NCBI RefSeq assembly: GCF_001949145.1
Contig: NW_019091408.1
Coordinates: 808,335 to 872,334, forward strand
DNA: 64,000 nt
Direction of reading: 5' to 3'
Source of the DNA: Acanthaster planci
Taxonomy: Eukaryota; Echinodermata; Asteroidea; Valvatida; Acanthasteridae
The notes under the pieces are model-generated. The model had not been told where the DNA came from. It was given only the letters and a program-made list of their open reading frames with translations, and did not search any database. The position numbers were made by a program, and so were the translations under genes. Shown piece after piece: positions 11,901 to 33,700 of this stretch (position 1 is its first letter; each line of letters starts with the position of its first letter).

Positions 11901-13415
11901 AAGCGCTCACTTCTGAATGTAGCCGCCCGCCTCTATCCAAAATAGGCCTGCAATTTGGGGCTTTTTGTGAAAGAAATACCCCGAATTGGAAATCAACAGT
12001 CCGAAATTCGGGATATATAGAAATACTTCTGCTGTCTTATTGTAAAAATCCCGTGGGATCACAAAATATTAATGAGCTCACGCGCAGAAATACGGTGGAA
12101 TGCACCCCTATGTGTTAACGTTCACACTTGAATGGCGCACATGGGGATAACACCTTTTTTGGCCGAGTTTAATACTGTGGCAGTCGTGCTGACACAACCC
12201 CCAGGTCGTCCTTGGCCGACGTCAGCGAGCGGTCTAGTCTGAGGCAGCCAAGGGAGCAGGCCCGTTTGGGGGCAGTCTACCGCCAGGTGCAGCAGGAGAG
12301 CAGCACAGGCGCGCACTGGGGTAGAGGACAGGGTGGGACACAGGGAGCACCACAGACACAAACGGACACGTCTGCCTAAGATGACTCTGGTTTAATAATT
12401 ATTCACACCTCTCCAGGCGCTACTTATTACGCGACCTCCACAGGCCCTGGCAATCTCCTAGTCAGATCTTGGTCCTATACAGGTCTCGATCCCTATACGG
12501 GTGAAGGCTACGAGCACAACTTGTTTTACATCCACCAAATCCCCTCGTAAGACTACCGCCCCGTGGATGGAGTTCCCCGTATAAACTCGTCCCCAGATGA
12601 TTTTATTAAGTCTAAATACCCCCCCGGTATTAAGTCGCTTACTTACAGGTAGGGCCTGGTAGTTCTTCCCGGTGGGAGCAGTAAAGAAAACCATATGGCA
12701 ACTCAACTGACCAGGACGGCGCTGGAACTAATACAGCACATGGGACTGACTACAAAGGAACTGGTACGCTTCTTGTTGTTTTGTGTTAATGGCGCTTTCA
12801 GCAACTCGGGCTATTTACGCCAATAACTGTACGTTTATTCATACACTTTATTAATCGGCATCACATTACGGAGTTAGGAGTCAGTTGCGGAATCAAGACC
12901 TAAGTTTTATTTTCGACTCATTGAAAAATACAAGCAAATACCGCCGTTTCTAATCTCATCACATTGGTGTAAGGAGTAAGGATAAGGCTGCAACCTAGTA
13001 TCTACTTTTTGTCTTGCAGCCGCAGCTTAAGCCGCGTCTGAATCACTTGGCCGTGGCTTGCAAGTGCACACAACTTCATGGAAACTGGCTCGCTCATAGT
13101 TAGTAATTACCTCGCTTTTTAGTAAGATTTAATTTGAGATTTGGGGGGAATTGTTAAGAGACAGTCCAAATTCTTTAAGAAGTGTTGGATTATGTTACGG
13201 GGAACCGGGTGAACCAGTCATTTGGAGAATCAGCGATTGTGAGACTTGAAGGGATTGTGTGCCGTTTGTTCCATTCCTGTTGGCGTAGCTGCGGTCGAGT
13301 GCGGCCCTGGTCCGTGAGCTTGCTCTCCCTGTTGAGGTTTACTGGTCGTAGTTTGTGAGGATTTTTATAATTGCCTTCTTGATACGGGTGATTCGTAATA
13401 GTGCGCCTCCAAGAC
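8991..13415. other. Non-coding stretch with a GC-richer island at 12.12-12.72 kb
   Basis: No gene recognised. The 12.12-12.72 kb part has higher GC and more CpG than its surroundings. It carries two minus-strand open frames of about 80 codons, neither matching a family I know. The rest is AT-rich. Confidence 0.4.
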
Positions 13416-13521
13416 TTTGCAACGCGTTGGCCGATCACAACGCGTGAAATCTGTCGACCCTTTCCAAACGCGCATTAGGTTGCCAGACTTCAAAAATTAT
13501 GATTGGCCAACGCGTTGCAAA
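13416..13521. repeat. 22-bp inverted repeat around a 62-bp spacer
   Basis: The left arm at 13416-13437 begins TTTGCAACGCGTTGGCC. The right arm at 13500-13521 is its reverse complement apart from one base. Each arm contains the palindrome CAACGCGTTG, so the unit can form a cruciform or hairpin. It looks like a minimal MITE or foldback. No target-site duplication is evident. Confidence 0.75.
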
Positions 13522-13636
13522 ATCGCTATTGTGAAACTCCCGTAAAGACCCCGTGTTATTCTGTGTATAAGAGTAACGTGAAGTGTTAAAGGGTTTCCTT
13601 GGTTGTTGTAAGGGTCAGCCTGGTTAAGGATTACTT

Positions 13637-13772
13637 GCAGTCGACCACGGGAGGATCTTTTGTCGTAAGTTCGTGGTACAGTACTAGTTGACCACGGAGG
13701 ATCACTTTTTGTAAGTTCGTGGTACAGTTGACCACGCGTGAGGATTATTATAAGTGAGGATCCTTTGTACAT
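13637..13772. repeat. Imperfect tandem repeat, 40-50 bp unit, about 2.5 copies
   Basis: GTYGACCACG starts three successive units at about 13641, 13687 and 13727. Each is followed by a GAGGATC-like segment, and the first two end in GTAAGTTCGTGGTACA. CCACG and CGTGG at the unit ends also make the units partly self-complementary. Confidence 0.7.
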
Positions 13773-14232
13773 AATTCATCCTCTTCGAGCTTCCAAGCTG
13801 TAATAAATAATTTAATTATCATTCAGAAAAATCTGTCACTGTAAAAATAATTGGGATTCCTGGTGAATTGCAATCAATAATACTTAATACAACTCTGTTG
13901 TCATTCGAATCAATTACATAATTGCAGATCGGCGGTATATATCCACCAAAACCAACAGCCCCTAGGCTTAGTCTACCGTTCGTTAACTATAATATCCCCC
14001 TTGCGTCTGGGTAGCCGCCCATCCTTGTGCAAGGTTAATAAATATGTGGCAAGGTCCAATTCCATTTCCAATCAGGCCCGTCTACTGGTATTGCCACAAA
14101 AGGTGTCAGCTTCCCCGCGACACGATCAATAAAATGGACACTCTCCAGGGATCATTATCGTTTCAACCGATGAAGTGGCACTTCTACTCGAGGCGGATAT
14201 TCAACGCGCAAAACGCGCGCGTTTGCGACTGA

Positions 14233-15062
14233 TGCGAGGTTCGTTCCTCGTTCGACATTCAATGTTGAACAAATAACCGTGTGATATTCCAACGTTGAAT
14301 AAGTAACCGTTTGATATTCAGGATGCACACCTCTAGAAATGATTGAGCGCAAAGGGGGACTAAAAAAAATGCACCACCATGCCCAACCATTCACCTGTAC
14401 CTTGTCATTTCACAATGATGTATATACGCACATAACTATCTCCTACAGGGGCAACTCGGGCATGGGTTTTTCGGGGTCAAACAAGCCCTGAAATGTAGGG
14501 AATGGGTGTTTTTTACAGCAATACAATTATTTGTTGGAAAACCTGTCGATTGTACCTGCTGTTTTCATCGAAACTATTTCAGTCAATCGAAATAGTATAT
14601 ATCAAGCCCACGCCTCGGGTCTAAACTCATTTTCAAAGTTTTTCTGTACACTTTAGCGACCCCGCTGCCTCCATTTCAATCAGGGCAACGCAGTTTTCCA
14701 CCGTGACAACAGCTTTGACAAGTCTTGTCGGTGGAGTTCTGCGCTTGCAAACCAGAGTAGGAAAGTGAATGCATCACATCAAACTTTTCTCAAATAAAAT
14801 ACCCAAACCCTTCGCCCCCCGGAGATTACATGATCATTGTTCTAAATCAGTGACGACTCCTTGCAACCCGCAGAGGCATGGGTTTTTTTGTGGTCAAGTC
14901 CTTGTTAATGGTGCAAGTTTGTTTTTTGTCCATTTTGCACTCCATAGTTTCTAGGTAAGTGCATCTTAAGCGGTCGCCAAATGTCAAACGGTTACTATTT
15001 AACGTTGAATATCAACCAGTCACTTGTTCAACATTGTATGTCGAACGTCAAACGAGGAACAA
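14233..15062. mobile_element. Inverted-repeat element, about 830 bp, arms about 110 bp
   Basis: The left arm (14233-14342) contains TTCGACATTCAATGTTGAAC, GATATTCCAACGTTGAA and GTAACCGTTTGATATTC. The right arm (14948-15062) carries the reverse complement of the same blocks in the reverse order, with small indels. The match continues inward through GATGCAC and CTAGAAA. The interior has no transposase frame. Within it GGCATGGGTTTTT occurs twice as a direct repeat. A non-autonomous DNA transposon or foldback element is the likely identity; the superfamily is unknown. Confidence 0.75.
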
Positions 15063-16216
15063 GTAGCTAACTTACACCTCCGTGTTTGCGTTGCTTGCAA
15101 CGAGCAAAACTAAACCACTCAATGGTTGTGCGTTCATCAGGGTTTTGGTTCAGCTTTGTTGACGCACCAATTTGGAATACAGACGCATGATTATTCAAAC
15201 TAATAGCCGTACAAAAGCTGTACACATTTCAAATTTTCCATTACTTCATGCAAAAACATGGATGCGACCCATGGGCTTCACTTTGCGCAGCAAGTTAGCG
15301 CTTTGGTATAATAGTTCATGGCTCTTCCCGTTCACTACAGAGCATTCAGTGTAGTACAAGTGGTCCGCTGCAGTATTACTAGAACCTTGGTAGTTAGTAG
15401 GTTTCATTCTTTGCAGCCAAATCTGCAACCGCTTTGGGTCTCCATGAGGGAATCTGGGATGAAAAAAAACCGTGTATACTGCATTATTATACTCTGTGCT
15501 GAAAAATTAAGCAGAAGAAAAGTACCTGGTAGTTAAGATATTTCTTACACCGAGAGGTCGAGGATGAGTAAATCAAATGTAGTCTGGAGAACTAGCCCAT
15601 TGATAAAACTTGCTCCCAGAGCTAACATCAAGGGTGACAGAAAACCGCAAAGTGATTCTAGAAGCGCCCTTAATTAACAGACGACCTTTTTAAAAAATTT
15701 TATGCTGTAGGGGCAACTGATGATGAATGATTTGACGATAAAGGGGAAAGCCCACGTCGACTGAAATGAGGAACAGCCCACATGGAGAGTTCTTCCCTTG
15801 TCTTCATTATTTTTGCAAAACGAAACACATATATTGTAGGTGTGCTGGCCTGCTTCTTCGAATTGTATAATTTTAAGTTCAAGGATCTATACTAGTACTT
15901 TTTTCAGCATGATTTACTTGTAATACCCTGCCAACTTGGTATTTTGAGGGATGAATGAATTTGTGGTGTGGCTTTTCTGTCAAGCTGTCTTCGCGTACGG
16001 AAACGGAAATATTATTGGTGCAGAAGCGCAGCCGTGGAGATTTCAGCAGTCTGATGCCATGGCAGCCAATATCAGCGGCGTAGCGAAGGCATTTTCTTTG
16101 GGGTTGTGTGCCAGGGTCAGTTTGTCGACTGGTCGATGTACGTCAATAATTCATGACGTCAATTTCAGTTTCATTTGCCGACTGACCCTTTATTTGCCGA
16201 CTGAAAAGAATTATGG

Positions 16217-16251
16217 GGGGTGCAGCACCCCCTACGCTGCTTGCAGCGTAG
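16217..16251. repeat. Two abutting perfect hairpins
   Basis: GGGGTGC-A-GCACCCC (16217-16231) is followed at once by CTACGCTGC-TT-GCAGCGTAG (16232-16251). Both stems are perfect, of 7 and 9 bp, with loops of 1 and 2 bases. They probably mark the end of a dispersed element. They are not a classical bacterial terminator, since this is a eukaryotic genome. Confidence 0.7.
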
Positions 16252-17427
16252 TCTTGGTTTCAAGACATTAGTGCTTGATAACGGACACCGTGCATAATGC
16301 GCCCCCTTACGACTCATAATTAGACAATGCGCCAGCGTGTCCGAAACGGGCTTCCAGAGCTACGGCTAGGTCTATTGTCCACGAGTCTCATGCATTTCTG
16401 ATTGAGTGAAGACCTAGACCGAGAGATTCGGATGCAGCCCAAGTAAAAACTGGTTGTGCGAGGACGCTACTGGCAGCCGGCCATACATGTAGGTTGGCAA
16501 ACTCTTCGCTTGGGATGTAGCAAAGAACAGTTCTCGAGTAGCACTGGAACCGGAGGTAAAAGCAGATTGAGTGTTCATCCAATGTGTGTATGAGTGTATC
16601 ACAAACCAGACAGTGCCCGTTCAAACACTAAATACTCAATTTCGTTTGACTGGTTCCAACGCCCTCCTAAGCCCTAAAGTTTCTCGTTTTTATGTTTTTG
16701 GACGGAGGTGTGCTATAAACCACAAGTGGACTGGGCACGAGCTCCAGATCTATCGGGCCAGTAAGTTACCAGAACAGGGGCTTATTTCCTCAAATTGGCC
16801 CCCGTTCTCGTAGCAGTTTACAGTCCGAGTGGGGGGGGGCAATACATGTAGACGTCCCTGACTAAGCTCATTGCCAGCTTCATGTAAACATGTATACTAA
16901 TCCGCATTGTCTAGCTCCTTTTATTTTTTCTTTTATTTATTTATTATTTCTCAGGGAACAACACACAAATACACTGAAAGATAAATTAACACCACAAAAA
17001 GATTAAAAAAAAAACAAAAACCGTGATAACACCCCTGAAGGATTGCCAAAAAAGCAGACTTAATCGCTGTCTAGAGGCTCTCCTAAAATGTTAACAGTTA
17101 CTAGGTTGGGCCAAAGTGGGACTCACAAACAAATAAGGCACAGTGGGGAAACACAAAGGGAGGGGGAATAATAAACAGAACTCTGAAGAAAGCTGTGTAG
17201 GCCTAAAACAAAGAACTGAGAGAGAGGAGACAAACCACAAGGAATTAAAGGGGGGGTCCTGACACCAGGAATGCACGTTTTCAGCCATGCAATAATAAAT
17301 TTCTTCCAATGACTGCTTATATGAACAACAAATGAACTCCTGATTAGTGCATGTATAACCATGCATTTACTGTTTATTTATAAAGGGGCAAATAAATAAC
17401 CAATTTTACAAAGAGAAATCTGGGTCT

Positions 17428-17451
17428 TATATATATACATGTATATATATA
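17428..17451. repeat. 24-bp perfect palindrome, (TA)n around ACATGT
   Basis: TATATATATACA is followed by its exact reverse complement. This is an alternating purine-pyrimidine tract with a TACATGTA core, like the words that dominate 31-49 kb. Confidence 0.85.
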
Positions 17452-18894
17452 CCAAATATGTTTTTTCAGGCTTATCACCGCTCACAAAAGCATCTTAATG
17501 TGAAGCTTTCCAGAAACCTATTCTGATATCATTACCAGAATTACAAGAACTGCAAGACTTCTTGAACTCATAGACTTGCAACTTATTTTCTGCTGCAAGA
17601 TTAGCGTAAATTTACATGATTCCGACACAGATTAACATAACTACGAGATTCTCTTTCAGACACACAAGAGCTTCTTGTGAGAGTGTAATAATAGACTCGA
17701 ACAGTTTTCACGTTTGATATTAGTATGTTATGCAGAATCAAAAAAGAGAAAAACAAACAAAATGAAAACAGGATTTGTTGTTGCTGAAAAAAACGCACAA
17801 ATGAGGATAAGGTAATCCTTATGAAAGTAAATATGAGTGAAAATGAACTGGAGGGGGGGATGTGCCCCATTGGTTCCTTGCCTGGAAATTTTGAAATATA
17901 AACAACCTACATGTACATGTACAGCCCACATGTTCATGTATACATTGCACAAGCTGCAGTTTACTTTCCTTCAAACTACCTTACAATAATGTGTGCCAGT
18001 GCCCCCAAAAAGAAATGTCACCACTGGCATGAAAACATGACCTTTGATGCTAATGCATCTGGTGGATAAACTAAGCTATAACCACATTCTTCTGAAGTTT
18101 GCCTTGACGTCAAGATAAAATTTAGAAGACTCCAAGGAAAAACCCAGAATAGCCAAAGGAAAGTTAATTTTACTGTATTGGTTTGCTGACAAAACGCTCC
18201 TCATTTTGTAAGAGGCAATGACAAGGTCTTCAGAGTTTCACAGCCAAATTAGAGGTCCCAATCATTATGTTAGGGGAGTTTGTGTAGCTAAAAGTTAAGT
18301 GATTTCAGTTTGAAGCTCAACACCAGTAGCGTAAGGGGGGGAATTAATTTTCCCCTGGCAAAGGTCCAGCCCCCCTTTGAAATTACAAAATGTACACTGC
18401 CTGCGTACAAACTATGTACAAGTTAGTACCCTTTAAGTGCTCCCCCCTCCCCGAAAAATAGTGCATTCCAGGATCTCCTTGATGTTTAGCCCAGTTACGC
18501 CACTACTTAATACTAGACTGGTATAATATGTCCCAACATGAAAGTGTGACTGGAAAATTGAAATTAGCATGCAGCTTTCTAGCATGGATAAAATGGTGAT
18601 TAACATTTTTATTCAACTTACAAATACAATCAAAAGAGCAGTCACAATAAGATTGATTGATCAGCAACGAAGGAAACTGTGGAGGGCAGTGGTATCACTA
18701 TAGAAAATATACATATATTTCAATATATCAAATTTACAGACATTCCCCTTCATTCCTCCAAAATGGCAAGAGAATTCTCCGCTTATGCTACACAGTATCT
18801 TTGGTCATTAATAAACACTCTGTGACTATTTCACAACAGAGATAAATACACAAGACATATCTGATTTTGCACAATCTGATGGGACATTACAACG

Positions 18895-18950
18895 TTTATT
18901 GCATTAAGTATTAAATGAAATGCAGACGTGATTCTGCATTTCGTTTTAAT
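18895..18950 (-). terminator. Candidate EXTL3 poly(A) signal with a stem-loop just before it
   Basis: On the minus strand AATAAA occupies 18900-18895, about 680 bases beyond the EXTL3 stop codon. Directly 5' of it, at 18950-18910, lies a 17-18 bp imperfect stem (ATTAAATGAAATGCAGA against TCTGCATTTCGTTTTAAT) with a 6-base loop. A second AATAAA lies at 18613-18608. Which one is used cannot be told from sequence. Confidence 0.35.
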
Positions 18951-19576
18951 ACCAAGTGCACCATTTTAGGAGTACATTTTCAGGGGGGGTGTGGCAGGCC
19001 ACATACGGAAAAAAGTGGAAAAGGCTAGCTAAAAGCTTGAATTTAAAGATTTCTCACAGAAGATTTGTACAGAGCAGGTGTACAAGAAAAAGCTGCGAAT
19101 TCGGGGTAAAAATCTGAACAATAAATGCTGAATTTTGCTCAAAAGCTGAGCTCTCACACCCCCGCATTTGGCACTAGTGCAATGTATTAGGTGTTAATCT
19201 GGCAAAAAGTTAAAAGAACACCTCAAATGGTTGGGGCTTCTGAAATCCCCTTAGGCCATGATGCAGGTTGGTGGAATTATTGTGTTTGTCATCGCTGCAC
19301 AGCGACCATCAGAAAAAATGGTACATCATGTGACCAAAAGGTTGACACCTCTACAATCTGAATAGCCAGGGGATGGGTTGGGGTTTGACTCCCAATCGCT
19401 GAAAAAATTTCAAAACACTTCTCCCTGTTGCTGTTGCAAGTGGACTGACTGAAATGAAGCTACCAGCGCGTTGTTCGAAGTAAATAGCAATACTGGGGCA
19501 CAACAGCAGGCAGACAAAGGGTTGGGTTCTTTGCAATCCTGTCAGCCAAGGTGTTAGGAAGCTCGAGTCCCAAATA

Positions 19577-28906
<9,330 letters not shown>

Positions 28907-28909
28907 CAC

Positions 28910-30760
28910 TGGTTACCACATTGCTTACAACGCTCAGGCTCCAACATTATTGTACATCATCTTAAATGAAATCCTTGAACTGGAACTGGCCGTGTTGATA
29001 AAGAAAACAGACTTTCTTTGTCCATTTTCATTTTGACTGCTTCAATTTAATTTACATGAACTAGCAGGTGCAACATTTTCCATCAACAGAAACTCTGAAT
29101 TGATTTGTCAATTCCTCAGATCAGACCAAAATTTCTAGTACATGTAATGCCACAGTTGACAATTTTGACCCTCTAATCACTCTATTCTGCAGCTCCATGC
29201 CTCAAAATATCCCAAGCAGATTTCTAAGCTCAGAAGAAACCTTGCGGCTGATGCAACAAAAGTCTTTTTCACATGAAATGAGACACCAGTCTGTAGGCTG
29301 GAAAAATTTACTGCATGCTCTGCAGACAAATGTCTACAAAGCTGTGGCAATGCTTTCTCTGCAGACAAATGTCTACAAAGCTGTGGCAATGCTTTCAGTC
29401 AACCAAACAGCTCATTCTCTGCAACCTTTACACAAGAAGCTAGTCAGACCAGCAGCCACAGCCAGTATAATTTGTTATTTCTGTTTACATTTGAGATGAT
29501 TGATTGACGTATGTGGGGGGAACATGAGCAAATAAACAGAAAGTGCATCAAACTTTAGCCGGGAGGAGCCTGAGTGTAAAGATCAAAACTGCAACAATTT
29601 GTTGTTGGTCTGGCCCGCGCGTGTGGAAAATCTCATCCTCGACATTCCTCAAGACTTGGGGAAAATCAATCTGCTCTGGTTGGGCTCATTTAGAATTCTC
29701 CACAGGTCTTGATGCCTGAATCCTGTGATGAATCACTCTATAAATTTCAGCGTCTGGTGTGATGCTGAAGGGCATTGCCAATTCCTTACAAGAGCAGAGT
29801 CACAGGTACTGGTGTAGTGCATGTCTTTCACTCCAAAGGCCTGTAAAAACCACAGAAAATGTAAATCCATTATTTCAACTGCAGCAGCATCTCCAAGAAT
29901 TTCTGAAAAATGTGAAGTCTTAACACTGTACTAATGAAAATTCTAAAATTTGGTTGGGGAAAGTGTTCACTGAAGGCTGTCACATTTCAGCAGTGAAAGC
30001 CTGATTTAAAAAGAAAACCAAAGTTAAAAAATTAATACATTTCTAAGAAATTCCTGGAAACTTTCTCAAGTTGCTGGTCACCACAGTCGCCAAATATTTA
30101 ATATTTACAAACTTTGGTTTAATTGTGAGCAGCCAGCAAGAATAAAAATTATATATTTTTCAGCACTGCATAAAAAAAGTAGGTGGTTCGAAAATGTCTA
30201 GCTGAAACTTTGGCTTGTATCTTGTACTAAGAATTTGCCAGCTGCAACCCTGAAAAAGTGGTTTCCTTTTGACAAAGGGTCCCTCTTGTATGATGTACAT
30301 GTATTTGCCTTCTGGCTACAAAATGCAACCAGCCCCATTGCTTTTCAGCTATGAAGCAAGTTCCTGGTCGGAAGCGTCTACTGGTAGTTCTTAATGCCTC
30401 CACCACCTTCACGGAGGTTACTAGTACACAAACTCGCTTTGTGACACTCTGCATTTTCCCTGAAATTATAGCAATGATGAGTAGCCTGAGACCCCAGGCT
30501 GGCATTATTGATGAAACATTTGTAGGGGTCGAAACAGTACTCAAAATACCCTTTGCCAATGTAGCTGAGACCAAAACATGACTAGACACTGACCCATCAC
30601 AAGTAACAGGAGGCACAGTGAGGAAGGTGTACTGTATGCATGCTTTTCATTTGAAGAGCTTGAGAGTTGAATTCAGACTAGAGGTCTTGTGTGGATCTTG
30701 ACAAATTACAACACTGACCTTTGCGAATAGCAAAACAACCTTCCTGAAATCTATGCACAA
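28910..30760. other. Region immediately upstream of the EXTL3 start
   Basis: Presumed 5' UTR or first intron. It contains the 39-bp duplication at 29318-29395, and otherwise nothing recognisable. Confidence 0.5.
29318..29395 (+). repeat. Perfect 39-bp tandem duplication
   Basis: CTCTGCAGACAAATGTCTAC plus AAAGCTGTGGCAATGCTTT occurs twice in direct succession with no mismatch, about 400 bp upstream of the EXTL3 start codon. Confidence 0.95.
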
Positions 30761-33700
30761 CTTTTCAATTAACATGTACAGTACATGTAGTTACTTGCTA
30801 AAAGAAACACAATAGTTTCCATGAATGAAAAATCCTCCAAAATATTTCCTGGATTACCTAATTACCATATTCTCTAACAACATAAGTCAAGTTTTTTTAA
30901 CAGTAATCATGGTTTGATGGATAATAAAATGTACAGGAAATGAGTAGCAAGCAAATAAAACTTCCATTACAAATCATCAAAACTGTACCACAGTATACAT
31001 GTACCAACGCAGCTGCTACATGGTAGCGGATCAGTAGAATATTTCACAGGTTGGAGGTTAGGACCCAATCTGATTCAAATTTTCTTCATCTGGAAAAAAT
31101 ATGTTTCTCTCCTGAGCTTTATACAGGTACATGTGCTTGCCCACTTGAGTTTTTGCACTGGTAACAAATTAGTTCTTCAAAACTGAAATGCTGTCACATG
31201 TGCGTGGTACATGTACATTTAGGCCCACAATCCTGTGGTGTCGACATCTGGTTTTTCAAATCTTGGATTTGTTTTCCAAGGCTTAGTCTCATTCACATAC
31301 CGGTAATTTATTTCTGAAAAGTCCAGTCATTCCTCAGTCGACAGGTAAAGGTACATGTACAGTGTGTGTACTAGTACGGACCCTGCTGTGCTTGGTTCGT
31401 GTACGGGTACGGTACTACAATTTTCTTCCCAGCTGAACTGTCTTGATATTTTTTGCTGGAAGCATTCCTGAATCTTCCAAAATCCTGCAATGGCATACCG
31501 GTGCTGTTATTAATTGGAACTTTCAAGGGCCTTCAAGCCTTCTGTATGTACACTGTACGTGTACGTGTACCAGAGCATACATTGTACATGAATGAGTATG
31601 TGAATGTCAAGTACTGTACATGTGTCTTCCTCTCCAAAAGACCTACCCAAAGCTTTCTGGTATATAAATGTACCGGACCGTACTGGTACATGTACATTCT
31701 AGGGATTGAGAACTGGAATGGACTATGTAATGACCAATTTACACTTGACTCATGTTCAGTCTTCTTTTTGCCATTTTCAAATGTGTTTCAGGACAAATTT
31801 GGTTTTCAAGCTACTGTGAATTTAATTCAGGAGAAGAATTTACATGTACATGCTTTTGCAAAAGAGGTAACAATTGATGACCTACATGTGCATGTACACG
31901 TACATGTACATATACATACATGTACATGTACATGTACAGTAATCAGTATACCAGCCACATGTACATGTACAGGTTGTACTTACACATGTACATGTACATG
32001 TGTGTATTGGCATACTGTCTAAGCAGGAAAATACCAACAAGCCAATTGTTCTTGCAACAGATCATAAAATGGGATAACTGAGTCTAAATATAATTTAAGT
32101 ACTTAACTTACCCCCCTAACATCACAAACATCCTGTGCAAACCAACTTCACAGCTCAGAACATTTGGCAAATTCATGTAGCAAAAGGCCTACAGTGAGAT
32201 GTACTGGCAGACAGAGTCGTTTCACCCATCAGTTTGTGACCACAATCAAAACCAGACTCTCATCCAAATCTCCACTCCTGCCAAACACTCCCATCTTTTG
32301 GACTCCTTCCTAAGTGCATCCATTTGTTAAATAAACACACCTCCCCTTCTTTTCCTGTTCATTTGGGCAGGTTCCGCAGTGATACCAAACAGCCAGCAGA
32401 CCGGTGCCTGACCCTGGATCAGGAAACAGACCCTCCATGTACCGTAGCCAACTGACTACATACAAGTACATGTACTGGTACATGTTTGTACGATCTACAT
32501 GGATGTCCAAACCCATTAAAAAAGACATGCATGCCCCTTAGCAACTACTTGTATACACGCATCAATCAGGCACTTCGATAAAGCTTTTGACAACACTCTA
32601 ATAAAGGGTGAACCACATACATGTACATGTACATGTGCACCAAACTTACCCCCAGAACTGTGGTATCCAATGTCCTCCCAAGCCGGGACGGATGTCAGAC
32701 TCCACATGTTCTGTAGGTACATGTACATGTACACCAAACAGCACTTTGACCGAAAATATTTTTTTCTCCAGTTCTTGGAATTCTTGGAAGCTCTCTGTAA
32801 ATACATACATGTACATATACTCAGCATTTTCCATTTTGAGTTTGATTCGATTTTTCTTTAGACGAGAGGCTCAAATTGTTTCACAATTTCTACCAATGTG
32901 CTTTTTATCTCTTTTCTTTTCATGAAGTCTAGTTAAGTACATACCGGTAAATGTGTATTTTGATGATCAGCCATGTACACATACCTGTACAGTATACACT
33001 GTGCATGTACTGTACGTGTATCTTACATGTACAGCAAGAGACATGGAGGAAGGGTAACTCAGTAGGCCTACTGTACTGTACAATCCATCACTCACCTTAG
33101 ATTGTGTAGATTTCTACATTATCAGGTATTTTTCCCCCAAAAGTGTGCCAAACTCAAAGAACAAATTGTTAATACTTGATAAACTGTCAAATTTGAAACA
33201 ATGAAATAAGTTAGTTCTTTTACCATACAAAAGTACGAGCAAAACTTTTGTTTCATGGCACAAACGGATGATAAACGAAACGAAAGTGTGAGATTTTTTG
33301 CAAAGCCTCCAATGCCCTACTTGCATTAGGAGTAACTTGCAGGTTATGTTGCTAACGCAAAGAGCCCCAGTGGCCTGTTCTGATAACCTGTGGCTCATAA
33401 ACACGACATGTATGTACATGTACAATGTTCCTTATTTGCTGGTTTCGCTTCCGGCCTTGCAATCCCAACAATTTCCTGGCAAGATTCTTGTGGTCTCCAA
33501 CCCACAACTCATAAACATACCCTGGTTTAATTAAACTGCAAAAACTCAGCCAGTCTATGGACACACAGGCAATGGGCAATCCAACCAGCAGTGTTTATGA
33601 TGACACCAGCCAGAGGATGAAACTTTCCATGGGCCACATGTTGGAAAGGACAGGCCGAATGAGTCAGCAGCCCTGAAACATGTACCAGTAGCACACGATG

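Larger units (their letters stand above)
15063..18890. other. Non-coding stretch between the 15.1-kb element and the EXTL3 3' end
   Basis: Apart from the hairpins at 16.2 kb and the palindrome at 17.4 kb I see no gene or RNA. Minus-strand frames at 17091-17366 and 17601-17952 are low-complexity and unlike any known protein. Confidence 0.4.

Noticed and set aside
12122-12706. Two minus-strand frames in GC-richer DNA
   Set aside because: Neither resembles a known protein or transposon product, and no splice or promoter context supports them.
31453-32022. 189-codon frame on the + strand
   Set aside because: The C-terminal third is ACATGT repeat translation, and the rest shows no domain and no splice context.
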